Shown: positions 42,419 through 51,756 of the stretch, piece after piece
Layout: every line of letters starts with the position of its first letter
Numbering within the stretch: position 1 is the first letter of the stretch
From: Rhodothermus marinus DSM 4252
GTDB taxonomy: Bacteria > Bacteroidota > Rhodothermia > Rhodothermales > Rhodothermaceae
NCBI RefSeq assembly: GCF_000024845.1
Contig: NC_013501.1
Coordinates: 2,150,874 to 2,214,873 of the forward strand
Length of the DNA: 64,000 nucleotides
Direction: 5' to 3'
Translations under genes and position numbers: made by a program
Notes under the pieces: model-generated
Seen by the model: only the letters and a program-made list of their open reading frames with translations
What the model was told of the DNA's origin: nothing
Database searches by the model: none

Positions 42419-43429
42419 ATGGGGCTGTTCAACTTCGCCACCGACGTTGCCATTGACCTGGGGACGGCCAACACCCTGGTATACATCAAGGGCCGCGGCA
42501 TCGTGCTGAACGAACCCAGCATTGTGGCCGTGCACCGGAGCACGCGGAAGGTGATTGCCATCGGCCGCGAAGCCCTGCAGATGCACGAGCGCACGCACCC
42601 CGAGATCGAAACGATCCGGCCGCTCAAAGACGGTGTCATCGCTGACTTCGAGGTGGCCGAGCAGATGATCCGGGGTTTTATTCAGAAGGTACAGCGGAGC
42701 TGGTACACCTCGATCCGCCGCATGGTGGTCTGCATCCCCAGCGGCATCACCGAGGTGGAAAAGCGCGCCGTGCGCGACTCGGCCGAGCACGCCGGCGCCA
42801 AGCGCGTCTATCTGATCAGCGAACCCATGGCTGCCGCCATCGGCATCGGCCTGAACGTGGAGGAGCCGGTGGGCAATATGGTAGTGGACATCGGCGGCGG
42901 CACCACCGAGATCGCCGTGATCGCGCTGGCCGGAATCGTCGTGAACGAGTCGATCCGCATCGGCGGCGACGAACTGGACAACGCGATCATCCAGTACTTC
43001 AAGCGCAATCACAACCTGCTGATCGGCCAGCGCACGGCCGAGCGCATCAAGTGCGAGATCGGAAGCGCCGTCGAGCTGGACCCGGAGCTGGAACTGTCGG
43101 TCAAAGGACGCGACCTGGTCAGCGGCATTCCCAAGATCCGAACCATCTCGTCGGAGGACGTCCGCGAGGCGTTGCGCGAGCCGGTCAGCCAGATCGCAGC
43201 GGCCGTGCTGCGCTGCCTGGAGCGCACCCCGCCGGAGCTGGGCGCCGACATTCTGGAGCGCGGCATCATGCTCACGGGGGGAGGTGCGCTGCTCAAAGGG
43301 CTGGATGTGCTGATCCGTAACCGCGTGGAACTGCCGGTCTATGTGGCCGAAGATCCGCTGACGGCCGTGGCCCGCGGCACCGGCAAGGTGCTGGAGGATC
43401 TCGAACGCTACGAGCGGGTGCTGGTCTGA
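42419..43429 (+). CDS. mreB: rod-shape-determining actin homologue MreB
   Basis: A 336-residue bacterial actin that forms membrane-bound filaments guiding sidewall growth. Phosphate-1 motif AIDLGTANTLVYIKG near 10-24, a SEPMAAAIGIGL near 137, phosphate-2 VVDIGGGTTEIAVI near 155-168, and the adenosine motif ILTGGGALLKGLD near 285-297 are all present. The N-terminus MGLFNFATD is the expected start, so ATG 42419 is used rather than the longer frame at 42380. mreC follows after 3 bases. No mreD or rodA-type gene follows in this window. Confidence 0.98.
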   Translation: MGLFNFATDVAIDLGTANTLVYIKGRGIVLNEPSIVAVHRSTRKVIAIGREALQMHERTHPEIETIRPLKDGVIADFEVAEQMIRGFIQKVQRSWYTSIRRMVVCIPSGITEVEKRAVRDSAEHAGAKRVYLISEPMAAAIGIGLNVEEPVGNMVVDIGGGTTEIAVIALAGIVVNESIRIGGDELDNAIIQYFKRNHNLLIGQRTAERIKCEIGSAVELDPELELSVKGRDLVSGIPKIRTISSEDVREALREPVSQIAAAVLRCLERTPPELGADILERGIMLTGGGALLKGLDVLIRNRVELPVYVAEDPLTAVARGTGKVLEDLERYERVLV

Positions 43430-43432
43430 ACC

Positions 43433-44257
43433 ATGACGCGCGCAAACTGGCTCGTTGACGCCTTGCTGCTGGTAGTGGTGCTGGGCCTGTCGCTGACCCT
43501 GCTCCTGCTGCACAACGAGCCGGTGCTCAGGGGTCTGCGCGCGCTGACGCTGGAGCTTTCGGCCCGGGCCGAGGCGCGCCTGGCCTGGGCGGGCCACTAC
43601 TTCCGGGCGCTCGAGGAAAACGAACGACTGCGGGCCGAAAACATCCGCCTGGCGGGCGAACTGGCCCGCGCCCGCGAAGCCCTGAGTGCCAACGAACGCC
43701 TGACCCGCCTGCTGGCGCTGCGCGACAGTCTGTCGCCGCTGCCGGTCCGTGCCGCCCGCATCGTGGCGCGCGACATCACGCGCCAGCGCAACTACCTGAC
43801 GATCGACGCCGGCCGCAACGACGGCGTGCTGCCCGGCATGGCCGTTGTGGACGACCGGGGCATCATCGGCACGGTCCTGCTGGCCACGCCTCATTATGCC
43901 CGCGTCCTTCCTTACCTGAATACCGACTTTCGCGTGGCCGCCCGCATCCAGCCCATCGGCGCGGCCGGCATCGTGCGCTGGGACGGCGAGGCACCTGACC
44001 GCCTGCTCATGGAATTCGTCAGCCGCACCGAACCCGTACAGCCCGGCATGCTGGTGGTCACCACCACCTACAGCGGTATCTTCCCGCCGGGCTTTCCGGT
44101 GGGCCGCGTTGCCGAAGTCACCCGCCAGCCCGGCCTCAATACGCTGCGCATCTACCTGGAGCCGGCCTCGCCTCTGGGCCAGGCTTCCTACGTGTTCGTC
44201 ATCCTGCGGCCGCCCGACCCGGAACGCCAGCTGTTGAACAGCACCGACACGCCCTGA
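43433..44257 (+). CDS. mreC: rod-shape-determining protein MreC
   Basis: A 274-residue single-pass protein. Residues 7-27 form the membrane helix (LVDALLLVVVLGLSLTLLLLH), residues about 55-95 a coiled coil (ALEENERLRAENIRLAGELA), and the rest is the periplasmic two-domain beta part that contacts penicillin-binding proteins: NYLTIDAGRNDGVLPGMAVV near 118-137, GIIGTVLLATPHYARVLP, and VLTDFRVAARI-like strands. It links MreB to the cell-wall synthases. It starts 3 bases after mreB and ends 3 bases before the PBP4 gene, one operon. Confidence 0.95.
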   Translation: MTRANWLVDALLLVVVLGLSLTLLLLHNEPVLRGLRALTLELSARAEARLAWAGHYFRALEENERLRAENIRLAGELARAREALSANERLTRLLALRDSLSPLPVRAARIVARDITRQRNYLTIDAGRNDGVLPGMAVVDDRGIIGTVLLATPHYARVLPYLNTDFRVAARIQPIGAAGIVRWDGEAPDRLLMEFVSRTEPVQPGMLVVTTTYSGIFPPGFPVGRVAEVTRQPGLNTLRIYLEPASPLGQASYVFVILRPPDPERQLLNSTDTP

Positions 44258-44260
44258 GCC

Positions 44261-45754
44261 ATGCGCCTGCGCATCTGGCCGATCCTGCTGTTGCTGTGGA
44301 CCGTGCCGGCGCCGGTCCATGCCCAGTCGCCCCGGACGCTGCAGGCGACGCTGGATCGGGTGCTTGACGATCCAGCCTACGAGTCGGCCTTCTGGGGCGC
44401 GCTCGTACTGGACCTGCGCGACAGCACCGTGCTCTACGCCCGCCACGCCCGCCAGAACTTCACCCCGGCCTCCGTCACCAAACTGTTCATCACGGCGGCG
44501 GCGCTGGAGCAACTCGGCCCCGACTTCCGCTACGTGACCCGCCTGCTGGCCGACGGTCCCGTCGTGGACGGCGTGCTTCAGGGCAACCTGATCGTCCGTG
44601 GCGCGGGCGACCCTGCCATCGGCGGCCGCTTCACCGACGGGGACCGCACGGCCACGTTTCGCGCCTGGGCCGACTCGCTGCGCCGCCGGGGCATCCACCG
44701 GATCGCCGGCGACCTCATCGGCGACGACAACTACTTCGACGACACGCCGCTGGGAACGGGCTGGAGCTGGGACGATCTGACCTACTGGTATGCCGCCGAG
44801 ATCAGCGCGCTGTCGTTCAACGACAACTGCGTGGACGTCACGATCGAAGCGCGCCGCCCGGGCGAACCGGGCCGCCTGACGTGGGAGCCCCCCACCACCT
44901 ACGTCACGCTGATCAATCAGACCTACACAATTCCCGCCGGACAGCAGCTGAAAGAAGGCTATCGCCGCCTGCCCGGCACCAACACGATCGTGCTCTTCAG
45001 CCGCGTGCCCGAAGGCCGCCGCGACACCGAGTCGCTCACGGTCCATAACCCGACGCGCTACTTCGTGCACGTACTGCGTGAGGTGCTGCTGGCCGAAGGC
45101 ATCGCCGTCGAAGGACAACCCGTGGACGTGGACGAATTTTCGATCAAACCCGACTACACCGCTCCGAACCTGTGGACGGTAGCCACCTACACCTCGCCGC
45201 CGCTTTCGGAAATCGTCCGGGTCATCAACCGGCGGAGCCAGAACCTCTACGCCGAAATGCTGTTGCGCACGCTGGGCGCCGAGCGACCGGTGCCCGACAG
45301 CACGCTCACGCCCGGCTCGGCCGAAATGGGCCTGGCGGCGGCCGCCCGCACCTGGCTCCGCGCCGGCATCGACACCAGTCGGATTCAGTTCGTGGACGGC
45401 TCCGGCCTCTCGGCCCAGAACCTGGTCTCGCCCGAGGCCACCGTACGCCTGCTGGCCTACATGGCCGCCCATCCCGATCGCGCGGTCTGGCGAGCGTTCT
45501 ACGCGTCGCTCCCCACCGGCGGCGAAGAAGCGACTACATTGCAGAATCGATTCCGTGCCGGACGCGCCCGTGGCAACGTCCGCGCCAAGACCGGCACGAT
45601 CTCGAACACGAGCGCCCTGGCGGGATACGTGCGCACCGCCGACGGCCGCCTGCTCGCCTTTGCCATCTTCTGTAATCACTATACCGTCCCCACCCGTCAG
45701 GTCCGTCGCACCATCGACGCCTTCGTCGAGCACCTGGCCCGCTACCGCAACTGA
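44261..45754 (+). CDS. D-alanyl-D-alanine carboxypeptidase/endopeptidase (PBP4/DacB type)
   Basis: A 497-residue periplasmic class C penicillin-binding protein that trims stem peptides and cleaves cross-links. The signal peptide is ILLLLWTVPAPVHAQ. Active-site motifs: SxxK in PASVTKLFITAAAL (Ser near 69), SxN in RRSQNLYAEML near 325, and KTG in VRAKTGTISNTSALAG near 445. The domain inserted between SxxK and SxN matches the PBP4 type (GDLIGDDNYFDDTPLG near 148-163). It follows mreC directly, which ties wall trimming to the shape system. Confidence 0.95.
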   Translation: MRLRIWPILLLLWTVPAPVHAQSPRTLQATLDRVLDDPAYESAFWGALVLDLRDSTVLYARHARQNFTPASVTKLFITAAALEQLGPDFRYVTRLLADGPVVDGVLQGNLIVRGAGDPAIGGRFTDGDRTATFRAWADSLRRRGIHRIAGDLIGDDNYFDDTPLGTGWSWDDLTYWYAAEISALSFNDNCVDVTIEARRPGEPGRLTWEPPTTYVTLINQTYTIPAGQQLKEGYRRLPGTNTIVLFSRVPEGRRDTESLTVHNPTRYFVHVLREVLLAEGIAVEGQPVDVDEFSIKPDYTAPNLWTVATYTSPPLSEIVRVINRRSQNLYAEMLLRTLGAERPVPDSTLTPGSAEMGLAAAARTWLRAGIDTSRIQFVDGSGLSAQNLVSPEATVRLLAYMAAHPDRAVWRAFYASLPTGGEEATTLQNRFRAGRARGNVRAKTGTISNTSALAGYVRTADGRLLAFAIFCNHYTVPTRQVRRTIDAFVEHLARYRN

Positions 45755-45823
45755 CGGGATCAACCCCTCCGCTCCGGCCGTTCATGGACGGCATTTGTCA
45801 CACAACCTGCAGACAGATAACCG

Positions 45824-46375
45824 ATGCCCCACCGGCATATTCACGGCACCACGGTCCTGGGCGTACGCCATAACGGCCGCGTGGCGCTGGGCGCCGACGG
45901 CCAGGCCACACTGGGCAACACGGTCATGAAGCGCCGCGCCCAGAAAGTCCGGGCGCTCTACAACGGCAAGATCCTGGCCGGCTTTGCCGGCGCCACCGCC
46001 GACGCCCTGACGCTTTTCGAGCGCTTCGAAGGCAAGCTGCAGCAACACGGCGGCAACGTGCTCCGCGCGGCCGTCGAGCTGGCCAAAGACTGGCGCACCG
46101 ACCGCTACCTGCGCCGCCTGGACGCCCTGCTGGCTGTCGCCTCGCCCGACCGCCTGCTGCTCATCAGCGGCAACGGCGACCTGATCGAACCCGACGACGA
46201 CATCGTGGCCATCGGCTCAGGCGGCCCCTTCGCACTGGCCGCTGCCCGCGCCCTCCGCAAACACCGCCCCGACCTGTCGGCCCGCGCCATCGTCGAAGAG
46301 GCCCTCTCCATTGCGGCCGACATCTGCATCTACACCAACCACGAGTTCACGATTCTGGAAATCGATTCGAAGTGA
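45824..46375 (+). CDS. hslV: ATP-dependent protease proteolytic subunit HslV
   Basis: A 183-residue threonine protease that forms the double ring of the HslUV (ClpYQ) machine. The propeptide MPHRHIHG should be removed to expose Thr9 in [10 protein letters not shown]. Other marks: [16 protein letters not shown] near 21-36, [22 protein letters not shown] near 48-69, and [17 protein letters not shown] near 127-143. The ATPase partner is encoded downstream, but not next to it: another gene intervenes. The gap behind the stop is AT-rich and appears to hold a promoter. Confidence 0.96.
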   Translation: MPHRHIHGTTVLGVRHNGRVALGADGQATLGNTVMKRRAQKVRALYNGKILAGFAGATADALTLFERFEGKLQQHGGNVLRAAVELAKDWRTDRYLRRLDALLAVASPDRLLLISGNGDLIEPDDDIVAIGSGGPFALAAARALRKHRPDLSARAIVEEALSIAADICIYTNHEFTILEIDSK

Positions 46376-46399
46376 TACTGGAATCCACAGGATTTTTGC

Positions 46400-46405
46400 T
46401 AGAAT
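46400..46405 (+). promoter_or_regulatory. candidate -10 element ahead of the NYN-domain gene
   Basis: The 58-base gap 46376-46433 is markedly AT-rich in a GC-rich setting. It contains TAGAAT at 46400-46405 following a T run, about 28 bases from ATG 46434. This would allow the NYN gene and hslU to be transcribed apart from hslV. No confident -35 element can be set. Confidence 0.3.
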
Positions 46406-46433
46406 TAATCAATAACAAATAATCACACGAATA

Positions 46434-47396
46434 ATGGATCGTTCGCATTCCAGAAAACCGATTCGTACCACGGCCCTCTTTGTGGATTACGAGAACCTGT
46501 ATCAGCAGGCTACCCGCTACCTAAAGCGTACCGATAACCTCAACGGACAGCTGGCCGATCTGCTCTACAGCCTCCGTCGCTATCTGCTGGCGCGTCGTCG
46601 CTTCCGGGTGGTGCTGGGACGTGCCTATGCCGACTTCGAGCAATACGACGATGGGCTGGCCATCCAGCGCGTACTGGCCGAACAGGGCATTGTGCCGCGC
46701 ATGGTGCCCTCAAGCTACGAGGCGCCATCCCGATCGCTCCAGCTCACCATCGACGCACTGCAGACGCTGCAGAGCCATCCCGAAGTGCAGGCGTTCGTGG
46801 TGGTCAGCGGCAACCGCTCGTACCTGCCGCTGCTGGAGCACCTGCGCGGCCACGGCCGCCAGATCGCCCTCCTGCAGCTGACCTCGCCTTCCGACCTGGT
46901 CTATGAGCGCCTGGGCGACCGTCTGCTGCTGGATCCCCGTCCGATTCTGGAGCACGCCGGCCTGCGCCAGTTACTGGCGCATCTCTCGGGCCCCGTGGCG
47001 GATACGCCGCCTGCTCCGCCGCCGGCCTTCGCCTCGCTGGCCGACGATCCAGATGCCCTGAAGGCGCTCGAACTGATCCTCGAACACTTCGGCCAGTACG
47101 AGGAAGTCTACCTCACGCCTTTGCTCCGGAAGATGTCGGAAACCTTCGACGAAACCCGGGTCGAGCCCAAAGAGCTGATCAACCGCCTCGAAGCGGCGGG
47201 CGCCGTCCGGCTGGAACGCCGCCGTGGCTTCCCCTACGATTACACTGTGCTTATCCTGCACGAAGACCATCCCGACGTACGTCGCCTTCGCGAAACGCTG
47301 GCCTCACGGCCCGAGCCGGAACCCGAAGCCAGTGGAGATCTATCCGAAGAAGATCACGTTGAAGACACTTCCGGGGAAGAACCGTCGGCGTTCTAA
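46434..47396 (+). CDS. NYN-domain protein with LOTUS-like C-terminal domain
   Basis: A 320-residue protein. The N-terminal NYN (PIN-like nuclease) fold starts with ALFVDYENLYQQA (residues 14-26), where the first acidic ligand is kept, and has VVLGRAYADFEQYD near 60. The block usually read as SGDSDF is here VVVSGNRSYLPLLEHLRGHG near 121-140, so two expected Asp positions are Asn and Tyr. The C-terminal part (about 205-285; LELILEHFGQYEEVYLTPLL, then PKELINRLEAAGAVRL) resembles the small helical OST-HTH/LOTUS domain. An acidic tail follows. NYN-LOTUS proteins usually act on RNA; here catalysis may be lost, leaving binding. It sits between hslV and hslU, 18 bases before the latter. Confidence 0.8.
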   Translation: MDRSHSRKPIRTTALFVDYENLYQQATRYLKRTDNLNGQLADLLYSLRRYLLARRRFRVVLGRAYADFEQYDDGLAIQRVLAEQGIVPRMVPSSYEAPSRSLQLTIDALQTLQSHPEVQAFVVVSGNRSYLPLLEHLRGHGRQIALLQLTSPSDLVYERLGDRLLLDPRPILEHAGLRQLLAHLSGPVADTPPAPPPAFASLADDPDALKALELILEHFGQYEEVYLTPLLRKMSETFDETRVEPKELINRLEAAGAVRLERRRGFPYDYTVLILHEDHPDVRRLRETLASRPEPEPEASGDLSEEDHVEDTSGEEPSAF

Positions 47397-47414
47397 TTCG
47401 TCAACCTGTCTGCC

Positions 47415-48854
47415 ATGGAGCAGGAACCCCTTACTTCGCAGGAGGCCGGAATGAAGCGCGAGCTGACCCCGCGCGAGATCGTCGCGGAGCTGGATAAATA
47501 CATCGTTGGTCAGGAGGAAGCCAAAAAGTGCGTGGCCATTGCGCTGCGCAACCGCTGGCGCCGGCTGAACGCCCCGCCGGAGATGCGGGAAGAGATCATG
47601 CCGAACAACATCCTGATGATCGGCCCTACCGGCGTGGGCAAAACCGAGATTGCCCGTCGCCTGGCGAAGCTGGCCGGCGCGCCGTTCATCAAGGTCGAAG
47701 CCACCAAGTTCACCGAGGTCGGCTACGTGGGCCGCGATGTGGACAGCATGATCCGCGATCTGGTGGACATCGCGGTCAACATGGTGCGCGAGGAGCACGA
47801 GCAGCGCGTGCGCGACCGGGCGCGTGAGCTGGCCGAGGAGCGCATCCTCGACATCCTGGTACCGCCGGCCCGCCCGACTCCCCGCCCGGAAATGGTGCAG
47901 GGTCCGGGCTTCTTCCTGCAGAGCACGGCCACCACGGCCGCCGACGACGCCGAGGCCGAAGCCCGGGAGCGCACCCGTCAGCGTTTCCGTGAAAAGCTCA
48001 AGGCGGGCGAGCTGGACGACCGGGAGATCGAAATCGAGGTGGCCGCCGACACGATGCCCATGGTGCAGGTCTTCGGGCCGCTGGGCATCGAGGAAATGGG
48101 CGTCAACCTGCAGGAGCTGTTCGGTAACCTGACGGGCCGCCGCCGCAAGAAGCGCCGCGTCACCGTGGCCGAAGCGCGCGAGATCCTCACGCAGGAGGAA
48201 GCGCAGAAGCTCATCGACATGGACAAGGTCACGCGCGAGGCGCTGGAGCGCGTGGAGCAGTCGGGCATCGTCTTCATCGACGAGATCGACAAGGTGGCCG
48301 CCCGCGACGGCGCCCGGGGCGGCCCGGACGTGTCGCGCGAGGGCGTCCAGCGCGACCTGCTGCCGCTCGTGGAAGGCTGCAGCGTGATGACCAAGTACGG
48401 CATGGTCCGCACCGACCACATCCTGTTCATCGCCAGCGGCGCCTTCCACGTGGCCAAACCCAGCGACCTGATCCCGGAGCTGCAGGGCCGCTTCCCGATC
48501 CGCGTCGAACTGAAGAGCCTGACCGAGGAGGACTTTTACAAGATCCTGACGCAACCCAAAAACGCGCTGCTCAAGCAGTACCAGGCCTTGCTGAAGGCTG
48601 AGGGCGTCGAGATCGAGTTCACCGACGCGGCCGTGCGTAAGATTGCCGAAATCGCCGCGCGCGTGAACGAGGAGGTCGAAAACATCGGCGCCCGCCGCCT
48701 GCACACGGTGCTGACCACGCTGCTGGAAGACATCCTCTTCGAGGTGCCCGACAACGTGCCCGAGGATCGCAAGATCGTGGTGGATGCCGACCTGGTGGAG
48801 CAGCGACTCAGCGGTATCGTACAGAACCGGGATCTGAGCCAGTACATCCTCTGA
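47415..48854 (+). CDS. hslU: HslU, ATPase subunit of the HslUV protease
   Basis: A 479-residue AAA+ unfoldase that feeds substrates to Hsl[22 protein letters not shown] near 16-36 opens the N-domain. Walker A is GPTGVGKTE near 72-80, followed by [18 protein letters not shown] near 95-112 with the GYVG pore loop. The intermediate domain is long and charged (about 110-250), Walker B is [12 protein letters not shown] near 282-293, and the arginine-finger region [15 protein letters not shown] is near 355. The C-terminus ends LSQYIL, the tail that docks into HslV. Two extra in-frame ATGs exist; 47415 gives the normal N-terminus. Confidence 0.97.
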   Translation: MEQEPLTSQEAGMKRELTPREIVAELDKYIVGQEEAKKCVAIALRNRWRRLNAPPEMREEIMPNNILMIGPTGVGKTEIARRLAKLAGAPFIKVEATKFTEVGYVGRDVDSMIRDLVDIAVNMVREEHEQRVRDRARELAEERILDILVPPARPTPRPEMVQGPGFFLQSTATTAADDAEAEARERTRQRFREKLKAGELDDREIEIEVAADTMPMVQVFGPLGIEEMGVNLQELFGNLTGRRRKKRRVTVAEAREILTQEEAQKLIDMDKVTREALERVEQSGIVFIDEIDKVAARDGARGGPDVSREGVQRDLLPLVEGCSVMTKYGMVRTDHILFIASGAFHVAKPSDLIPELQGRFPIRVELKSLTEEDFYKILTQPKNALLKQYQALLKAEGVEIEFTDAAVRKIAEIAARVNEEVENIGARRLHTVLTTLLEDILFEVPDNVPEDRKIVVDADLVEQRLSGIVQNRDLSQYIL

Positions 48855-48882
48855 ACACAGACGGCCGGCGTTCGACGCGCCC

Positions 48883-49812
48883 GTGATCTGCTATCGGCTG
48901 GAAGATCCGGAAGGACGGCGACGCTGGGAAGCCCTGCAGGCTGCCCGGACGTCGCCGTTTGCGCATCCGGAGGTGCTGCTCGGACTGGCGCGGATCTTCG
49001 ATCGCTGCGTCGAGATCGTGGAGGTGGACGCCGAGGGCGGTTCGGTCGCCGTAGCGCTGCTGGTGCGCCGCGTGGGCCTCTGGCGATGGGCCTCACATCC
49101 GCCCCTGCTGCCCGAGTCGCCGTTGGTCGTTCCTGATGCGTCCGTGCCGGCGCTCCCGGAGCGGCTGCTGGAGGCGCTATCTCGCCGCTATGCGCGCGTC
49201 GATTTGCACCTGCCGCCGGGGTGGACGGACGTGCGGCCGGCCCTGTGGCGCGGTTGGCGGGCCCAGCCGCTCTACACCTACGCGATCGACCTGGAGCAGA
49301 CTTCGCCCGCGCACTGGTCCGAAAATCCCCGCCGCCTTTTCCGCAAAGCGGCGGCGCATTACCGACTGATCGAAGACGCCCGGCTGGCCCCCGTAGTGGC
49401 CCGTCTGGTGGAGGCCGGCTACCGACGCCACCACCGTCCCCCTCCGGCGTCGGCCGAGCGCCTGGCCGCCCTGCTCGAAGCACTTGCAGCGGCCGGACCG
49501 GTCCGCATTTTCGGCGTGCAGCATGCATCAGGCGAAACGGAAGCGGCCGTGGCGCTCATGGTGGCACCGCCGCGCGCCTGGTACTGGCTGGCCGGAAGCA
49601 CACCCGGCCCCGCCATGACCGTGCTGCTGGGACATCTCTGGAGCCGGCTCCGGGAAGAGGGCTTTCGATGGTTCGACTTCGTCGGGGCCAACACGCCCTC
49701 GATTGCCGAATTCAAGCGACGCTTCAACCCGACACTGCAGCTTTACTTTCGGTTGAGCCGGGATCGCTCACCGCTGCAGACGCTGCTGCGCCACGTGCCC
49801 GGTCTTCGCTGA
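48883..49812 (+). CDS. GNAT/FemAB-like acyltransferase (BioF2-type)
   Basis: A 309-residue protein starting at GTG 48883. The N-terminal part has RTSPFAHPEVLLGLA and the middle ALYTYAIDLEQTSP; the C-terminal GNAT-like fold has EAAVALMVAPPRAWYWLAGSTPG near 225-247 and RWFDFVGANTPSIAEFKRRFNP near 270-291. The last phrase, with a substrate-anchoring FKRRFN, is a hallmark of the FemAB/BioF2-like acyltransferases that transfer aminoacyl or acyl groups onto surface polymers. It precedes a flippase by 3 bases, so a role in modifying an exported polysaccharide is plausible. The exact donor and acceptor are unknown. Confidence 0.78.
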   Translation: MICYRLEDPEGRRRWEALQAARTSPFAHPEVLLGLARIFDRCVEIVEVDAEGGSVAVALLVRRVGLWRWASHPPLLPESPLVVPDASVPALPERLLEALSRRYARVDLHLPPGWTDVRPALWRGWRAQPLYTYAIDLEQTSPAHWSENPRRLFRKAAAHYRLIEDARLAPVVARLVEAGYRRHHRPPPASAERLAALLEALAAAGPVRIFGVQHASGETEAAVALMVAPPRAWYWLAGSTPGPAMTVLLGHLWSRLREEGFRWFDFVGANTPSIAEFKRRFNPTLQLYFRLSRDRSPLQTLLRHVPGLR

Positions 49813-49815
49813 GCC

Positions 49816-51255
49816 ATGGAGCCTGCTCCCACATCCACGCCCTCAACCGACCGCCCGCTCCGAGGGCCGGTGCTCATGCTGCTGTCCGGCTCGTCGATCG
49901 CCCTGGTTCTGTCCTATCTGGCTCAGCCGCTGCTGACCCGCCTCTACACACCGGAAGCGTTCGGCGTGCTGGACGCCTTCGTGGCGCTGGCGAGCCTGCT
50001 GTTCGTGCTGGGAACGCTCCGGTACGAGGACGCGCTGCTGCTACCCCACGACGAAGCCGAAGCGCGCGGTCTGCTCCGTCTTTCCGTTTACATCCTGCTC
50101 GGCCTCAGCCTGCTCTGCTTAGCGCTGAGCCTGCCCGGACGTCTGTTGCTTGCACGCGCGGGCGAGGCGGCGCTGGCCGACTGGCTCCCCTGGCTCGGCC
50201 CCGCCCTGCTGCTCATGGGTGGGGGACGCCTGGCCGAGCTGTGGCTGATGCGCCGTGAGGCGTTCCGGACGCTTTCGGCCGGCACCGCCCTGCGTGCTGC
50301 CACCACGACGACGCTGCGGCTGGCGGCCGGTCTGCCGCCCCTGCAGGCCGGCGCGGCCGGACTCATCGGCGGTTTTCTGGGCGGGCACCTGAGCGCCCTG
50401 CTGTTCTACGGCTGGCGTCTGCGCCGCACGCCATCGGGAGCGTCGGCTCCTCCTCCTTCGCCGACCGCACTGGCCCGCCGCTACCGACGCTTTCCGCTGT
50501 TCACCCTTCCGGCCGCCCTGCTCAACGCGCTGAGCATGCGGCTGCCCTTTCTGCTGCTGCTGGCCTTCTTCGACGCCCGGGTGCTGGGCTTTTTCGGCCG
50601 CGCTTTCATGGTGCTGAGCGTTCCGCTGGGGCTGGTGGGCGGCGCGACCGGTCAGGTCTTTTTCGTCCGGGCCGCCGAAGCCCGCCACGGCGACGGCCTG
50701 GCCGCGCTGACCCTGCGCGTCTATCGACGCCTGCTGCAGGTGGGCCTCTATCCCGTGCTACTCTTGATGCTGCTGGGCCCCGACCTGTTCGCCTTCGTCT
50801 TCGGCCAGCCGTGGCACACGGCCGGCCGGTATGCCGTCTGGATCGCCCCCTGGCTGCTGCTGGCCGCGCTGGCCTCGCCGCTGAGCCGGCTGTTCGACGT
50901 GCTGGAGCGACAGCGGGCCGATCTTGCCACCAGCGTATTGCTCTTTCTGCTGCAGACGGGCGCGCTCGTCGGCGGCGGATTGCTGGGACGACCGGAGACG
51001 GCCCTGCTCCTGCTCGGACTGGCCGGCGTGCTGGGGCGCCTCGTCCAGCTCGGCGTCCTGCTCCACCTGGCCGGTGTTTCGCTGCGCGACGCCCTCGCGC
51101 CGGTGCTGCGCTATGCGCTCGTCAGCCTGCCGCTGCTGGCGCTGCTCTACCTGAGCGCTTCGCACCTGAGCCCTTCCCTTCATCTTGGACTGGCCCTGCT
51201 CAGCGTACCGCTCTATCTGGGCCTCGGCGTCTGGCTTGAACGACGAGCTGCCTGA
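49816..51255 (+). CDS. Wzx-type oligosaccharide flippase
   Basis: A 479-residue polytopic membrane protein with about 12-14 hydrophobic helices, starting with LMLLSGSSIALVLSYLAQPLLTRLYTPEAFG in pieces: this pattern is the hallmark of the MATE-like polysaccharide exporters. Further helices include LLLMGGGRLAELWL, LLALLYLSASHLSPSL and LVGGGLLGRPETALLLLGL. It would flip lipid-linked glycan units to the periplasmic face. No polymerase or other assembly gene is adjacent, only the FemAB-like gene upstream (3-base gap). Its end lies 7 bases from the convergent small gene. Confidence 0.9.
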   Translation: MEPAPTSTPSTDRPLRGPVLMLLSGSSIALVLSYLAQPLLTRLYTPEAFGVLDAFVALASLLFVLGTLRYEDALLLPHDEAEARGLLRLSVYILLGLSLLCLALSLPGRLLLARAGEAALADWLPWLGPALLLMGGGRLAELWLMRREAFRTLSAGTALRAATTTTLRLAAGLPPLQAGAAGLIGGFLGGHLSALLFYGWRLRRTPSGASAPPPSPTALARRYRRFPLFTLPAALLNALSMRLPFLLLLAFFDARVLGFFGRAFMVLSVPLGLVGGATGQVFFVRAAEARHGDGLAALTLRVYRRLLQVGLYPVLLLMLLGPDLFAFVFGQPWHTAGRYAVWIAPWLLLAALASPLSRLFDVLERQRADLATSVLLFLLQTGALVGGGLLGRPETALLLLGLAGVLGRLVQLGVLLHLAGVSLRDALAPVLRYALVSLPLLALLYLSASHLSPSLHLGLALLSVPLYLGLGVWLERRAA

Positions 51256-51262
51256 ACCATTC

Positions 51263-51673
51263 TCAACGCGGTGGCCGATCGCCATAGCGACCGGCCTCGC
51301 GCCGGCGCCGCTGGCCGAGCTGCTCCAGATGAAACAACACGCGGAGCTGCTCCGGAGGCGCACCACAGGCGACGGCCCAGTCGGTCAGCACCTGGAGCAC
51401 GTGCTGGCGACGCCGCCACGACCAGCGCGGCGCCCGGTCTTCCAGCACCCACCTCGTCAGCGCGGCGCCATAGCCTTTCTTGAAGAATCGCTGCACGGCC
51501 TCCAGGGCCATCCTGCGTCGGGGCGGCGACACGTCCGGCGTCAGTTGTTCCAGCCAGCCGGTATGATCGGCGCCCTGTCCGGATGGTCCCGCAAACGACA
51601 GGCACAGCACGGCCGCTTCTTCCGGAAACTCCCAGTCGACAGGAACGACCTGTTTAAAAACGGACGACTTCAT
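51263..51673 (-). CDS. hypothetical protein
   Basis: A 136-residue protein from ATG 51673, not recognised. The first part (SVFKQVVPVDWEFPEEAAVLCLSF) looks folded and non-membrane. The middle is helical and Arg-rich (RMALEAVQRFFKKGYGAAL, RRRQHVLQVLTDWAVACG), and the C-terminus is strongly basic (QRRRREAGRYGDRPPR), which could bind nucleic acid or acidic lipid. It is convergent to the flippase and divergent from the cupin gene, so it stands alone. Codon use fits the rest of the window. Coding status is likely but unproved. Confidence 0.6.
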   Translation of the reverse strand: MKSSVFKQVVPVDWEFPEEAAVLCLSFAGPSGQGADHTGWLEQLTPDVSPPRRRMALEAVQRFFKKGYGAALTRWVLEDRAPRWSWRRRQHVLQVLTDWAVACGAPPEQLRVLFHLEQLGQRRRREAGRYGDRPPR

Positions 51674-51756
51674 CCTGCAGAACAGCAGCCCTGGAACTAC
51701 ACAGGCTCCCCGACTGTATCGTCCGGCGCGCGACTTTCTTCAATCCGAAAACGACC

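Noticed and set aside
42353-45763. A 1136-codon minus-strand frame covering mreB, mreC and PBP4
   Set aside because: Its His/Gln/Arg/Gly-rich sequence is the shadow of three well-supported plus-strand genes.
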